Positions 1 to 7,371 of a stretch of 9,266 bases of DNA are shown piece by piece. The notes below the pieces were generated by a model. The model saw only the letters and a list, made by a program, of their open reading frames with translations, did not search any database and was not told where the DNA came from. The DNA is from Chloroflexota bacterium (GTDB lineage: Bacteria > Chloroflexota > Dehalococcoidia > Lucifugimonadales > JADFKI01): assembly GCA_022565015.1 (NCBI GenBank), contig JADFKI010000142.1, forward strand, positions 1 through 9,266. Direction: 5' to 3'. The number at the start of each line of letters is the position of its first letter. The first letter of the stretch is position 1. The position numbers were made by a program, and so were the translations under genes.

Positions 1-2001
1 ATCCTGACTTACGAACAGGTCCGGGAAGATCTTCGCATACGTCAGCACCATGGGGTCCGACTCGTCCCATATGTGAAAACGAAGCGACCCGTTGAACGCG
101 TCCACGGTAACCTTGACGCTGTTGCGTATGTAGTTGAGCCCGCTTTCCGTGGGGTCAGAGCTGACTGTTAGGCCGGAGTAGGGATAGAGGTCGTTAAACG
201 TATACGCGTCCTGCATCCAGAATAGCTGGCCTTCCGCCGCGACGATGTAAGGATCGCTGTCCAGCATCAAGAACGGCGCCACGGTCGAGATGCGCTCCTG
301 AATCTGACGCCTGTACTGTATCAGGCTTTCGCCCAGGATTTGGCCGCTTATCAGGATATTGATATCGGCAAACTGCCAGGCATAGGCGGCCTTCCTCAAG
401 AAGGAGCCGAGGCGCACGCCGCCCGCTCCCTTGTAGTTGTTCCGGATCAATTCACCCCCCGCCGTCTGATAGTCCACTTCTTTTGTATTCGTGTTGACGA
501 TGACGTAGTCGAGGGTGTTCTCGCCGTAGTAGATTCGCGGATTGGTCACCAGCAGGTCGGGCTCGGAGTCCTGCAGCTGTGAGCCGATGGGTATCACCCC
601 GTCTGCGGGGATGTCCTGCGCATAGAACACGGGCCGACCCTCCGGGGTAAACTCCGTTACGGGGCTCATTGCCAGGCCGATGCCGTGGGTGTAAACGAGC
701 TTCGTGTTCGTCCACGTCTGAGATTCGAGCTCTAGCTTCTCGGGTGCGACTTCCCGCGCCGCAAGAAGGACCTGCCTCAGCTGTCCGTCGATGATGTAGC
801 GGTCCACGTCGGCGTCTTTGAAATCGTAATAAGGGCGTATCACCTGTATCTGCCGGTAAACGTCTGATAGGGGGCGGTAGTCCCACAGCCGGATATTATT
901 GATCGTCTGCAGGTTCTCCTGGATGGCCTGGGCGTCCACGGCGCTCTCCGCGGAGTAGAAGGCCTCCTCGATTCGCTCCAGACCGAACGCGGCCCGCGTG
1001 AACTCTAGGTTCCGGGCGATGTATGGCTCTTCCAGCACGAACTCGTTGGGATTGACGGTAAGCTGCTGATTTATCGCCGGCCATACGGAGCCCAGAATGA
1101 TCGACATCGCTATCCAGAGCACCGCGGCCCCGATCAGTAGCCGCATCGCTTGAAAGTACGTGTTGACGAGCATGAGAATACCGCTGCCCGCGGTGATAAT
1201 CGTTAAGACCAACAGGGCCGGCATACGGGCATGGATATCGGTATACGCGGCCCCAAAAATGGCGCCCTGGTCCGAAAGCAACAGACCATACCGGTCGAGC
1301 CAGTGTCCCCACGCAATTACGAACATGATGAAGGCGCCCAGGATGGAGACGTGGATCTTCAGCTCGCGAGTGAACGTCAGCCTTTCGCCTCTGAGGTTGA
1401 ACCTTACGTAATAGAGGGCGAAGGTGCCGAGGAGTATCAGAATGGAGGCGCCCAGGAGCCAGCCCTGCAGAAAGTGCAGCACCGGCAGAGTGAAGACGTA
1501 AAATGAGATGTCCAGATTGAAGACCGGCTCTAGCTGGTCGAAGGAAACAGCGTTTTTATAGCGAAGGAAGAGCTCCCAGCGCGAGGCCATGACGCCGCCG
1601 AATATCAGCCCAAGCAATAGGGCAGCCGCGACGGATACGCCAAGCACCAGCCTGCGAAGGAACACGATCGCCTCGGGCGGAAGCGGGAGCGTAATCGGGC
1701 CTTTGGAGGACCTGCCCGCGATTATGAGGCTCAAGCCCATCAGGCTGGCGAACGCCACCGCCCCTATGGCGAATAGTACGGCGCGGGTCAACAGGATCTT
1801 CGTGAAGACGCTTCTGAATCCCAGGCCGTCGAACCACAGCAGGTCCGTGTATATAGACCTGAAGAACGATAGGGCGGCAAAGAGCACAACGAGGCCGAAT
1901 ATGACGCCGCCCCATTTCAGGTACGTGCCCATCTCCGGGGGAATCTGCTGGTTCCCGAATTCTAATGGTTGTTCAGACCCGTTCTGTATGTTTTCGGCCA
2001 T
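1..2001 (-). CDS. UPF0182 family integral membrane protein (C-terminus cut by window edge)
   Basis: The frame starts at ATG 2001 and stays open to base 1, giving 667 residues; family members are commonly near 900, so the C-terminus lies outside the window. About seven hydrophobic segments occupy the first third (roughly residues 31-45, 73-95, 115-137, 176-198, 215-235, 261-280 and 286-306). A long soluble, probably extracytoplasmic, region follows. Family-typical stretches are visible: IYYGENTLDYVIVNT (490-504), a GAGGVRLGSF segment (526-535), and APFLMLDSDPYIV (575-587) followed by WMQDAYTFNDLYPYS. The start is set by a weak AAGGT about 5 bases upstream and a gap of only 5 bp after the argB stop, which suggests a shared transcript and possible translational coupling. 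The family (COG1615) has no established function, so none is assigned. Family call is confident; role unknown. Confidence 0.93.
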   Translation of the reverse strand, partial: MAENIQNGSEQPLEFGNQQIPPEMGTYLKWGGVIFGLVVLFAALSFFRSIYTDLLWFDGLGFRSVFTKILLTRAVLFAIGAVAFASLMGLSLIIAGRSSKGPITLPLPPEAIVFLRRLVLGVSVAAALLLGLIFGGVMASRWELFLRYKNAVSFDQLEPVFNLDISFYVFTLPVLHFLQGWLLGASILILLGTFALYYVRFNLRGERLTFTRELKIHVSILGAFIMFVIAWGHWLDRYGLLLSDQGAIFGAAYTDIHARMPALLVLTIITAGSGILMLVNTYFQAMRLLIGAAVLWIAMSIILGSVWPAINQQLTVNPNEFVLEEPYIARNLEFTRAAFGLERIEEAFYSAESAVDAQAIQENLQTINNIRLWDYRPLSDVYRQIQVIRPYYDFKDADVDRYIIDGQLRQVLLAAREVAPEKLELESQTWTNTKLVYTHGIGLAMSPVTEFTPEGRPVFYAQDIPADGVIPIGSQLQDSEPDLLVTNPRIYYGENTLDYVIVNTNTKEVDYQTAGGELIRNNYKGAGGVRLGSFLRKAAYAWQFADINILISGQILGESLIQYRRQIQERISTVAPFLMLDSDPYIVAAEGQLFWMQDAYTFNDLYPYSGLTVSSDPTESGLNYIRNSVKVTVDAFNGSLRFHIWDESDPMVLTYAKIFPDLFVSQD

Positions 2002-2006
2002 ATACC

Positions 2007-2888
2007 TTATCCAATGCGTGTACCAAGTCTCTTGCCCGAAAGGGTTTCCACGAGGGCGAGGGGTCTCCGTCCGTCCACGATCTGGGCCATGCTGACGGAC
2101 TGAAGAGCCGTCAGACACGCCTCCAGCTTCGGCACCATCCCACCGGCGGCCACCTTGGAGTGGATCAGCCCCTCTGCCTGCCTTTCCGTGAGCCTGGGAA
2201 TGAGTCTGCGCGAGGTGTCAAGGACGCCCTCAACGTCGGTCAAAAAAACGAGCCTGTCGGCGCCTAACGCGGACGCGATCTCGCCGGCTGCCGTATCGGC
2301 GTTGATATTGAGCATGCTGGGACCGGCCTCGTCGGAAGCAGGCACTCGAATGGCCACGGGAGCGATCACAGGAATGCAACCGGCGTCAAGGACCGCCTTC
2401 ACGGGATCGGGATTTACCTTCACGACCTTGCCGACCAGGCCGAGCTCCGGTTCTTTGATCTCCGCCTGCAGCATGCCGTCGTCGGCGCCGCTGATTCCCA
2501 TCACCCTGGCTCCCAGCCGGACCAGCGACGCCACGATGCTCTTGTTGATCAGTCCCGTTAGGACGGCGATAACGATGTCCAGGCTTGGCTCGTCGGTCAC
2601 GCGAAGGCCCCTAACGAATCTGGGCCGCACGCCCTGCTTTTCCATCCACTCGCTGATGATCTTGCCGCCGCCGTGGACTACGACGGGGTTGACACCCTCT
2701 CGCTGGAGCTTAACCAGGTCCACCAGCGTGGTGTCGTGGCTGCCCAGGGTGCTTCCGCCTATCTTTACTACTATCGTCCCAACGGCATGGTTTTCCTCCA
2801 ACGGGGTGGCCGATTCAGGCTCTGGGCTTCCGTCCTTCGACGGTCCGTGCTCCCGACTCTCGTCCTGCCGACGGTTGTGTGCTTCCAT
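2007..2888 (-). CDS. argB: N-acetylglutamate kinase
   Basis: Phosphorylates N-acetyl-L-glutamate with ATP, the second step of arginine synthesis, in the cytoplasm. The 293-residue protein shows the amino-acid kinase fold markers: VVKIGGSTL with Lys42, VVVHGGGK (69-76), the substrate-binding GLRVTDE (94-100, Arg96), GISGADD (131-137), NINADTAAGEIA (194-205), FLTDVEGVL (215-223) and GGMVPKLEAC with Lys254. Residues 1-34 are a polar, low-complexity extension before the first strand. It does not look like the hydrophobic N-terminal helix typical of arginine-inhibited hexameric enzymes, so feedback inhibition is doubtful (inference). The chosen ATG at 2888 has AGAGGT about 13 bases upstream, a rather long spacing; a TTG start near residue 30 is possible. 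The gene lies 27 bp after argJ and 5 bp before the UPF0182 gene. Related LysZ-type kinases are an alternative, but pairing with argJ favours arginine. Confidence 0.95.
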   Translation of the reverse strand: MEAHNRRQDESREHGPSKDGSPEPESATPLEENHAVGTIVVKIGGSTLGSHDTTLVDLVKLQREGVNPVVVHGGGKIISEWMEKQGVRPRFVRGLRVTDEPSLDIVIAVLTGLINKSIVASLVRLGARVMGISGADDGMLQAEIKEPELGLVGKVVKVNPDPVKAVLDAGCIPVIAPVAIRVPASDEAGPSMLNINADTAAGEIASALGADRLVFLTDVEGVLDTSRRLIPRLTERQAEGLIHSKVAAGGMVPKLEACLTALQSVSMAQIVDGRRPLALVETLSGKRLGTRIG

Positions 2889-2915
2889 TTTCGGCGCCGA
2901 TACCTCTTTCGAGAC

Positions 2916-4136
2916 CTACGTACTGTACGCCGAATTAAACGTCACGTACTCCTCCGTAAGGTCGCAGCCCCACCCGGAGGCGGCGCCGTCGCCCAGGTTC
3001 AGGGTGACCCGAAACCGCACAACTGGGTCGCCGGCCATCGAGCTCACCACGACGTCCCGGAAGAAGGGGATGGCAAGGCCTTCGTGGACTATCTGGATGT
3101 CGTTCACGAAGATGTCTATCTTCGACTCTTCCAGCTCGACGCCGCTCTTACCCAGCGCCATCATGATCCGCCCCCAGTTGGGGTCGTTGCCGTGGACCAT
3201 CGCTTTTACGAGAGAGGAGGACGCGATCTCCCTCGCCGCCCTCCTGGCGTCCGCAAGCGACCTCGCACCGTCCACGGTGACCTCTATGAGCTTCTGTGCT
3301 CCCTCGCCGTCCCTTACCATGTCTTTGGCCAGGGAGGTGCAGACGTAGGTGAGCGCATCCTGGAACAGCCTCGCGGACTCGCCGCCCGCGACGATTTCGC
3401 GGTCGCCCGCCTGCCCGTTGGCAAACGCCAGGACGGTGTCGTTTGTGCTCTGGTCGCCGTCGACGCTGCACATATTAAAGGAGCATTCGACCGCCTCCGA
3501 CAGGGCCCTTTGCAGGAATCCCTGCTCGACGGGCGCGTCGGTGGAAATAAAGGCCAGCATCGTGGCCATGTTCGGGTGTATCATGCCGACGCCCTTGGCG
3601 GCCCCGCCAACGACAATCCTGCGACCGTCGATCTCCACGGATACGGCCAGCTGTTTGACCGTAACGTCGGTCGTCATTATGGAGCGAGCGAAGTCTTCGC
3701 CGCCTCGATTCGCGAGATTGATGTTGCCCATGTTCTGCCGCAAGAGTGCCATTGGCAGCTCTACGCCTATCATGCCCGTGCTGCACACCAGCATGTCCTC
3801 GGGGCTGACGTCCACGTGCTCGGCGGCCAGCTCCGCCAGCTCCTTGGCATCCGTAAGTCCCTGGACGCCCACGCAGCAGTTCGCGCAGCCGCTGTTGGCG
3901 ATGACTCCCCTGGCGGTGCCCCGTCGCGCGCGCTCTCGGCTCAAAGTCACGGACGGCGACAGGATCTTGTTCGTGGAAAAGGTTGCCGCAAGGTTGGCGG
4001 GGACCTCGGAAAGAAGTATCCCCAGGTCGAGCACGCCCCCCTCCTGAGTCTTTAGACCGGCATACGTCGCGCCTGCCAAATAGCCCTTGGCCGACGTGAC
4101 TCCCCCGTCTGGAATCATCTCAACTAACGCTGGCAT
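2916..4136 (-). CDS. argJ: Glutamate N-acetyltransferase / ornithine acetyltransferase
   Basis: Transfers acetyl from N-acetylornithine to glutamate, which closes the cyclic arginine pathway; some members also use acetyl-CoA. At 406 residues it has the usual family length. Visible signatures are GGVTSAKGYLAG near the N-terminus (11-22), NSGCANCCVG (81-90), the oxyanion-hole STGMIG (119-124) and KGVGMIHPNMATML (181-194). In the last, Thr192 is the expected self-cleavage site and catalytic nucleophile, splitting the precursor into alpha and beta chains. The C-terminus YVTFNSAYST resembles the family's conserved active-site tail. The ATG at 4136 places the N-terminal motif correctly; AGGG lies close upstream and a stronger AGGGGGAAG somewhat further. 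It is the first gene of the argJ-argB-UPF0182 run, with a promoter about 70 bp upstream. argC, often adjacent, is absent, and whether it can also start the pathway from acetyl-CoA cannot be read from the sequence. Confidence 0.96.
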   Translation of the reverse strand: MPALVEMIPDGGVTSAKGYLAGATYAGLKTQEGGVLDLGILLSEVPANLAATFSTNKILSPSVTLSRERARRGTARGVIANSGCANCCVGVQGLTDAKELAELAAEHVDVSPEDMLVCSTGMIGVELPMALLRQNMGNINLANRGGEDFARSIMTTDVTVKQLAVSVEIDGRRIVVGGAAKGVGMIHPNMATMLAFISTDAPVEQGFLQRALSEAVECSFNMCSVDGDQSTNDTVLAFANGQAGDREIVAGGESARLFQDALTYVCTSLAKDMVRDGEGAQKLIEVTVDGARSLADARRAAREIASSSLVKAMVHGNDPNWGRIMMALGKSGVELEESKIDIFVNDIQIVHEGLAIPFFRDVVVSSMAGDPVVRFRVTLNLGDGAASGWGCDLTEEYVTFNSAYST

Positions 4137-4204
4137 GGGACCCTACTTCCCCCTGTGGCATCGAGCCCATAACAAGGCAGACAACACGAAAATTAGGCGA
4201 GCGC

Positions 4205-4233
4205 AGTATAACATAAGTGCATGGAGCCGGAAA
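4205..4233 (-). promoter_or_regulatory. Probable promoter of the argJ-argB operon
   Basis: On the minus strand the -10 hexamer TATACT (4205-4210) is preceded by TGT, giving an extended -10. A weak -35, TTTCCG (4228-4233), lies exactly 17 bp further upstream. Transcription would begin near 4198 and leave about 60 bases of leader before the argJ start. I see no clear ArgR-type operator. The assignment is from consensus matching only. Confidence 0.5.
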
Positions 4234-4428
4234 GTATGCCGCCCGCGACGCCCTGGGGCTTCGGCTGGTCGCGGCTGTCTCAGGGACTCTCGGCCCCTCG
4301 ATTCCAAAACAGACCGGAACAGGAGTAATATTACCCATGTTGTTCACCCGTCGCGCCGGAATTTCTTCAGTGATTAATCCGACCGGTGCTGCATATATAC
4401 CAGTGCTAGATACATAGAGGAGGTACTC

Positions 4429-4827
4429 ATGGCGAACGTTACTCTGGAAGAGGCAAAGCGGGCCTGCGACGCCGCGGTCGCGAAGGCGCAGGGGTTAGGA
4501 ATAAAGGTCTCGGTATCCGTCGTGGACTCCGGGACTATCCTGGTGGCCACGAACAAAATGGATGGCGCGCTCATCATAGGCGTGGAGGGCAGCAGGGGCA
4601 AGGCCGTTGCCTCGGTGATCTTCGGGCAGCCCAGCGGAGAGCTCGAGTCGAGGTTCGCCCGACCGACGATGCAGGCGCTCATCCTTCAATACGGCGGCAA
4701 GTTCATCATGGGCCAGGGCGCGCTGCCTATAACAAGGGACGGAGAGATCGTAGGCGCGTGCGGCGTGGGAGGCGGCACGTCGCAAGAGGACGAGGACTGC
4801 GCCAGGGCGGGCATCGACGCAATCTGA
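4429..4827 (+). CDS. GlcG/HbpS family protein (DUF336, heme-degrading-like fold)
   Basis: A 132-residue cytoplasmic protein with no signal peptide or membrane segment, full length for the GlcG/HbpS family. Family-like features are the N-terminal helix LEEAKRACDAAVAKAQ, the strand VSVSVVDSGTILVA (27-40), the helix GSRGKAVASVIFGQPS (54-69) and the C-terminal GALPITRDGEIVGACGVGGG (97-116), followed by QEDEDCARAG. Some relatives bind heme (Streptomyces HbpS) and others sit in glycolate or diol-utilisation loci; the biochemical role of most members is unknown. The start is well set by GAGGAGGT at 4417-4424, four bases before ATG. It is divergent from argJ across 292 bp and lies 109 bp before an oxidoreductase large subunit on the same strand, so an accessory role to that enzyme is possible but unproven. 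No convincing -35/-10 pair is seen upstream; the AT-rich 4393-4416 is the likeliest place. Confidence 0.88.
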   Translation: MANVTLEEAKRACDAAVAKAQGLGIKVSVSVVDSGTILVATNKMDGALIIGVEGSRGKAVASVIFGQPSGELESRFARPTMQALILQYGGKFIMGQGALPITRDGEIVGACGVGGGTSQEDEDCARAGIDAI

Positions 4828-4863
4828 TAAGGTCAAAGTCCGTTTAGCGCACCGTTAAGGTAA

Positions 4864-4890
4864 TTACAGGACTCCTAAATCGCCCTGTGA
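4864..4890 (+). promoter_or_regulatory. Inverted repeat over the oxidoreductase promoter, possible operator
   Basis: TTACAGG (4864-4870) and CCTGTGA (4884-4890) form an imperfect inverted repeat differing at one position, with 13 bp between arms. Arm centres are 20 bp apart, about two helical turns, as expected for a dimeric repressor or activator. The right arm covers the TG of the extended -10 at 4888-4896, so a bound protein would interfere with RNA polymerase. No regulator gene is adjacent, and a chance repeat cannot be excluded. Confidence 0.3.
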
Positions 4891-4896
4891 TACAAT
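4888..4896 (+). promoter_or_regulatory. Extended -10 promoter of the oxidoreductase gene
   Basis: TGATACAAT contains the -10 hexamer TACAAT (4891-4896) with TG one base upstream, a good extended -10 element; no -35 at normal spacing is convincing. Transcription would start near 4903, about 34 bases before the ATG at 4937. The hexamer overlaps the earlier in-frame ATG at 4895, which argues that the earlier ATG is not the translation start. The gene may also be reached by read-through from 4429-4827. Confidence 0.45.
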
Positions 4897-4936
4897 GTTG
4901 CAGGAAAATTTTCACATTAGCGGAGGCAGATCGCCA

Positions 4937-7168
4937 ATGGCAACCAAAACCGACTACAAGGTTATTGGCACTCGACCAATCCGTCATGACGGCTATGACA
5001 AGGTAACGGGCAAGGCGCTATTCGGCGCGGATATGAACCTGCCCGGCATGATATTCGGACAGATGCTTCGAAGCCCGCACGCCCACGCCAAGATCCTGTC
5101 GATCGATACCAGCCGTGCCGAGGCCCACCCGGACGTGTTGGCCGTGGTGACCTCGAAGGACTACCCGGAGCTCGTCAGCGAGGCCAAGGTCCTTAACGCC
5201 GGTCCGCCCATCAATCTCTTCCATATGAGCAGCAATATCATGGCCAGGAGCAAGGTCCTCTACAAGGGGCACGCCGTTGCCGCAGTCGCGGCCAACAGCG
5301 CGCATGCCGCGCAGGAGGCCCTGTCCCTGATAGACGTTAAGTATGAGGTCTTGTCTTCCGTGGCCACGGTCGAGGAGGCCATGAAGCCCGGCGCCGCAAA
5401 GCTCCACGACGAGTATGAGGGCAACGTGGCGAGCCACAACCAGGTAAGCATCGGCGACGTCGAGGAGGGATTCAGGCAGGCGGACTTCGTCGTCGAGCGC
5501 GAGTTCCGAACGAAGACGGTCCACCAGGGCTATCTCGAGCCTCATTCCGCTACCGCATGGTGGCTGGCCGACGGACGAATAACGATCTGGAGCAGCTCCC
5601 AGGGCCACTTCCCGGTGAGGGACCGAACGGCGGCCATGCTGGGAATCCCCTCCTCTAGAATTAAGGCCATTCCAATGGAGATCGGGGGCGGCTTTGGCGG
5701 CAAGACCGTGATCTACCTCGAGCCCGTCGCGGCGATGCTCTCAAAGAAGACGGGCCGCCCCGTGAAGATTACGATGTCCAGGGCCGATGTCCTCGAGGCG
5801 TCCGGACCGACCTCCGGCAGCTACATGAAGATCAAGATGGGCGCTACAAAGGACGGCAAGATGACGGCCGCACAGGCGACGCTCATGTATGAGGCGGGTG
5901 GCTTCCCCGGCTCTCCGGTAGGCGCGGCGACCGGCTGTATCTTCACACCATACGACGTCGATCATGCCCTCATAGACGGCTACGACGTTCTGACCAACAA
6001 GCCCAAGACGACTGCCTACAGGGCCCCCGGCGTGCCCGGCGCCGCATTCGCCGGTGAGCAGGTCGTGGACGAGCTCGCTCACAAAGTCGGCATGGACCCA
6101 TTGGAATTCCGCATCAAGAACGCGGCCAAAGAGGGCACGCGTCGGGCAAACGGACTCGTGAACCCCCCCATCGGAAACATCGAGACGCTGGAGTCCGCAA
6201 GAGGCAGCGACCACTACAAGAGCAAGCTGGAAGGAAAGTATCGAGGCCGGGGAGTCGCCAACGGCTTCTGGCCCAACGGCTCCGGTCCCGCCTGCGCGAC
6301 GGCCAACGTAAACTTCGACGGCACGGTAAACCTTACCATCGGCTCCGTCGATATCGGCGGCATCCGTCCCAACGCTGCGATGCAGCTTGCGGAGGTGCTT
6401 GGAATCGCGGCCGAAGACGTCAACCCTCAGATCGGAGACACCGATTCCATCGGGTACACCTCCATGACCGGCGGCAGCGGTGCGGCGTTCAAGACGGGCT
6501 GGGCCAGCTTCGAGGCGGCGCAGGACGTCAAGCAGCAGATGATCGAAAGGGCGGCGCTGCTCTGGGAGACAGACGTCAGCGAAGTTGACTTTAACGACGG
6601 CGTCTTCCAGCGCAAGTCCGACCCAACTGTGTCGATGAACTTCAAGGAGATGGCCTCCAAGCTGCCCGACACCGGCGGACCCGTCGTGGGAAGGGCTAAC
6701 CTGAGCCCCGCGGGCCCCGGCGGAGCCTTCGCCACACATGTCGTGGATGTTGAGGTCGACCCCGAAACCGGGAAGGTAGAGATTCTCCGATACACCGCGT
6801 CGCAAGACGTCGGGACCGCGATACACCCCGCCTATGTCGAGGGGCAGATTCAGGGCGGCGTCGTCCAGGGCATCGGCTGGGCGCTCAACGAAGAGTACTT
6901 CATGAACGATCAGGGCTCGATGGTAAACTCGTCGCTGCTCGACTATCGAATGCCGACGGCGCTGGATCTACCCATGATCGAGGCCGTCATCGTAGAGGTG
7001 CCGAACCCAACGCACCCATACGGCGTCCGCGGCGTGGGAGAGGTCTGCATCGTTCCTCCAATGGCCGCCATAGCCAACGCCATCCAGGACGCGGTCGGCG
7101 TGCGAATGGAAAACCTGCCCATGAATCCGCAGTCTGTGCTGAAGGCCATGCAGGAAAAGAAGGACTAA
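4937..7168 (+). CDS. Xanthine dehydrogenase/aldehyde oxidase family, molybdopterin-binding subunit
   Basis: Large catalytic subunit of a molybdenum hydroxylase, 743 residues. Such subunits hold the molybdenum-cytosine-dinucleotide or related cofactor and hydroxylate N-heterocycles, aldehydes or similar carbons; the substrate here is unknown. The N-terminal a/b hammerhead domain spans about 20-135 (VTGKALFGADMNLPG onward), followed by two cofactor domains. Motifs are QGYLEPH (197-203), GGGFGGK (250-256), AYRAPG (360-365) and GVRGVGEV (696-703), where Glu702 is the expected catalytic base. The CO dehydrogenase loop AYRCSFR is absent, so this is not form I CoxL. At 472-478, DIGGIRP replaces the usual GQG cofactor loop. 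The start at 4937 is preferred because GGAGG (4922-4926) lies 10 bases upstream; an ATG 14 codons earlier overlaps a promoter and lacks a ribosome site. FAD and iron-sulfur subunits are not adjacent. The stop abuts a palindromic element. Confidence 0.92.
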   Translation: MATKTDYKVIGTRPIRHDGYDKVTGKALFGADMNLPGMIFGQMLRSPHAHAKILSIDTSRAEAHPDVLAVVTSKDYPELVSEAKVLNAGPPINLFHMSSNIMARSKVLYKGHAVAAVAANSAHAAQEALSLIDVKYEVLSSVATVEEAMKPGAAKLHDEYEGNVASHNQVSIGDVEEGFRQADFVVEREFRTKTVHQGYLEPHSATAWWLADGRITIWSSSQGHFPVRDRTAAMLGIPSSRIKAIPMEIGGGFGGKTVIYLEPVAAMLSKKTGRPVKITMSRADVLEASGPTSGSYMKIKMGATKDGKMTAAQATLMYEAGGFPGSPVGAATGCIFTPYDVDHALIDGYDVLTNKPKTTAYRAPGVPGAAFAGEQVVDELAHKVGMDPLEFRIKNAAKEGTRRANGLVNPPIGNIETLESARGSDHYKSKLEGKYRGRGVANGFWPNGSGPACATANVNFDGTVNLTIGSVDIGGIRPNAAMQLAEVLGIAAEDVNPQIGDTDSIGYTSMTGGSGAAFKTGWASFEAAQDVKQQMIERAALLWETDVSEVDFNDGVFQRKSDPTVSMNFKEMASKLPDTGGPVVGRANLSPAGPGGAFATHVVDVEVDPETGKVEILRYTASQDVGTAIHPAYVEGQIQGGVVQGIGWALNEEYFMNDQGSMVNSSLLDYRMPTALDLPMIEAVIVEVPNPTHPYGVRGVGEVCIVPPMAAIANAIQDAVGVRMENLPMNPQSVLKAMQEKKD

Positions 7169-7294
7169 AGAAACTATCTCAAAAGGTGGTTCGACAAGCT
7201 CTCCGACGAATCGGTCCGATGGATCGGACTCCGCTTCTGCGGAGAGCCTGTCGAAGGATAGTCCGTCTGGATAGATGTTTTTGAGATAGTTTCT
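7169..7294. repeat. Nested inverted-repeat element, MITE- or REP-like
   Basis: A 126-bp unit bounded by a perfect 16-bp inverted repeat, AGAAACTATCTCAAAA (7169-7184) with its complement at 7279-7294. Inside it lies a second pair, TTCGACAAGCTCTCCG (7190-7205) against 7240-7255, matching at 15 of 16. In the centre are two further hairpins: GTCCGAT/ATCGGAC (7214-7229) and CTCCGC-TTCT-GCGGAG (7229-7244). The last competes with the second pair. The inner TTCGACARGCTC core resembles a palindromic repeat I recall as widespread in environmental bacterial genomes (from memory, not searched). AA flanks both ends, which could be a 2-bp target duplication or chance. It encodes no protein, so any movement would depend on a transposase elsewhere. 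Starting at the base after the oxidoreductase stop, it may also stabilise or end that mRNA. Confidence 0.75.
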
Positions 7295-7371
7295 AAGGAG
7301 GCCGAGTCCCACACGGCTGCGCGCGAGGATAACTTCTATACAGACGTAAGGGCCGCGACCCGCAGATGAGC

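Noticed and set aside
2155..4055. Long open frames on the plus strand opposite argB and argJ (2155-3348, 2673-4055, 3349-4047)
   Set aside because: They are antisense to genes with clear family motifs, their translations are rich in Ser, Arg and Pro without recognisable domains, and such open shadow frames are expected in GC-rich coding DNA.
4326..4334. TAATATTAC, identical to the geminivirus replication-origin nonanucleotide
   Set aside because: It is not in the loop of a stem-loop, no Rep gene is present, and a nine-base AT-rich palindrome arises easily by chance between divergent genes.
4120..4417. Small open frames between argJ and the DUF336 gene (minus 4120-4347, plus 4217-4417)
   Set aside because: No ribosome sites or recognisable families; both overlap promoter-like sequence or the start of a confident gene.
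4895..4936. Earlier ATG at 4895 as the start of the oxidoreductase
   Set aside because: It has no ribosome site and overlaps the TACAAT promoter hexamer; the ATG at 4937 has GGAGG at suitable spacing.
5741..6826. A 361-codon open frame on the minus strand opposite the oxidoreductase
   Set aside because: It is fully inside a gene with conserved catalytic motifs on the other strand, and its translation shows no family pattern.
4937..7168. Carbon monoxide dehydrogenase large subunit (CoxL)
   Set aside because: The diagnostic AYRCSFR active-site loop is replaced by AYRAPG, and no coxM or coxS genes are adjacent.
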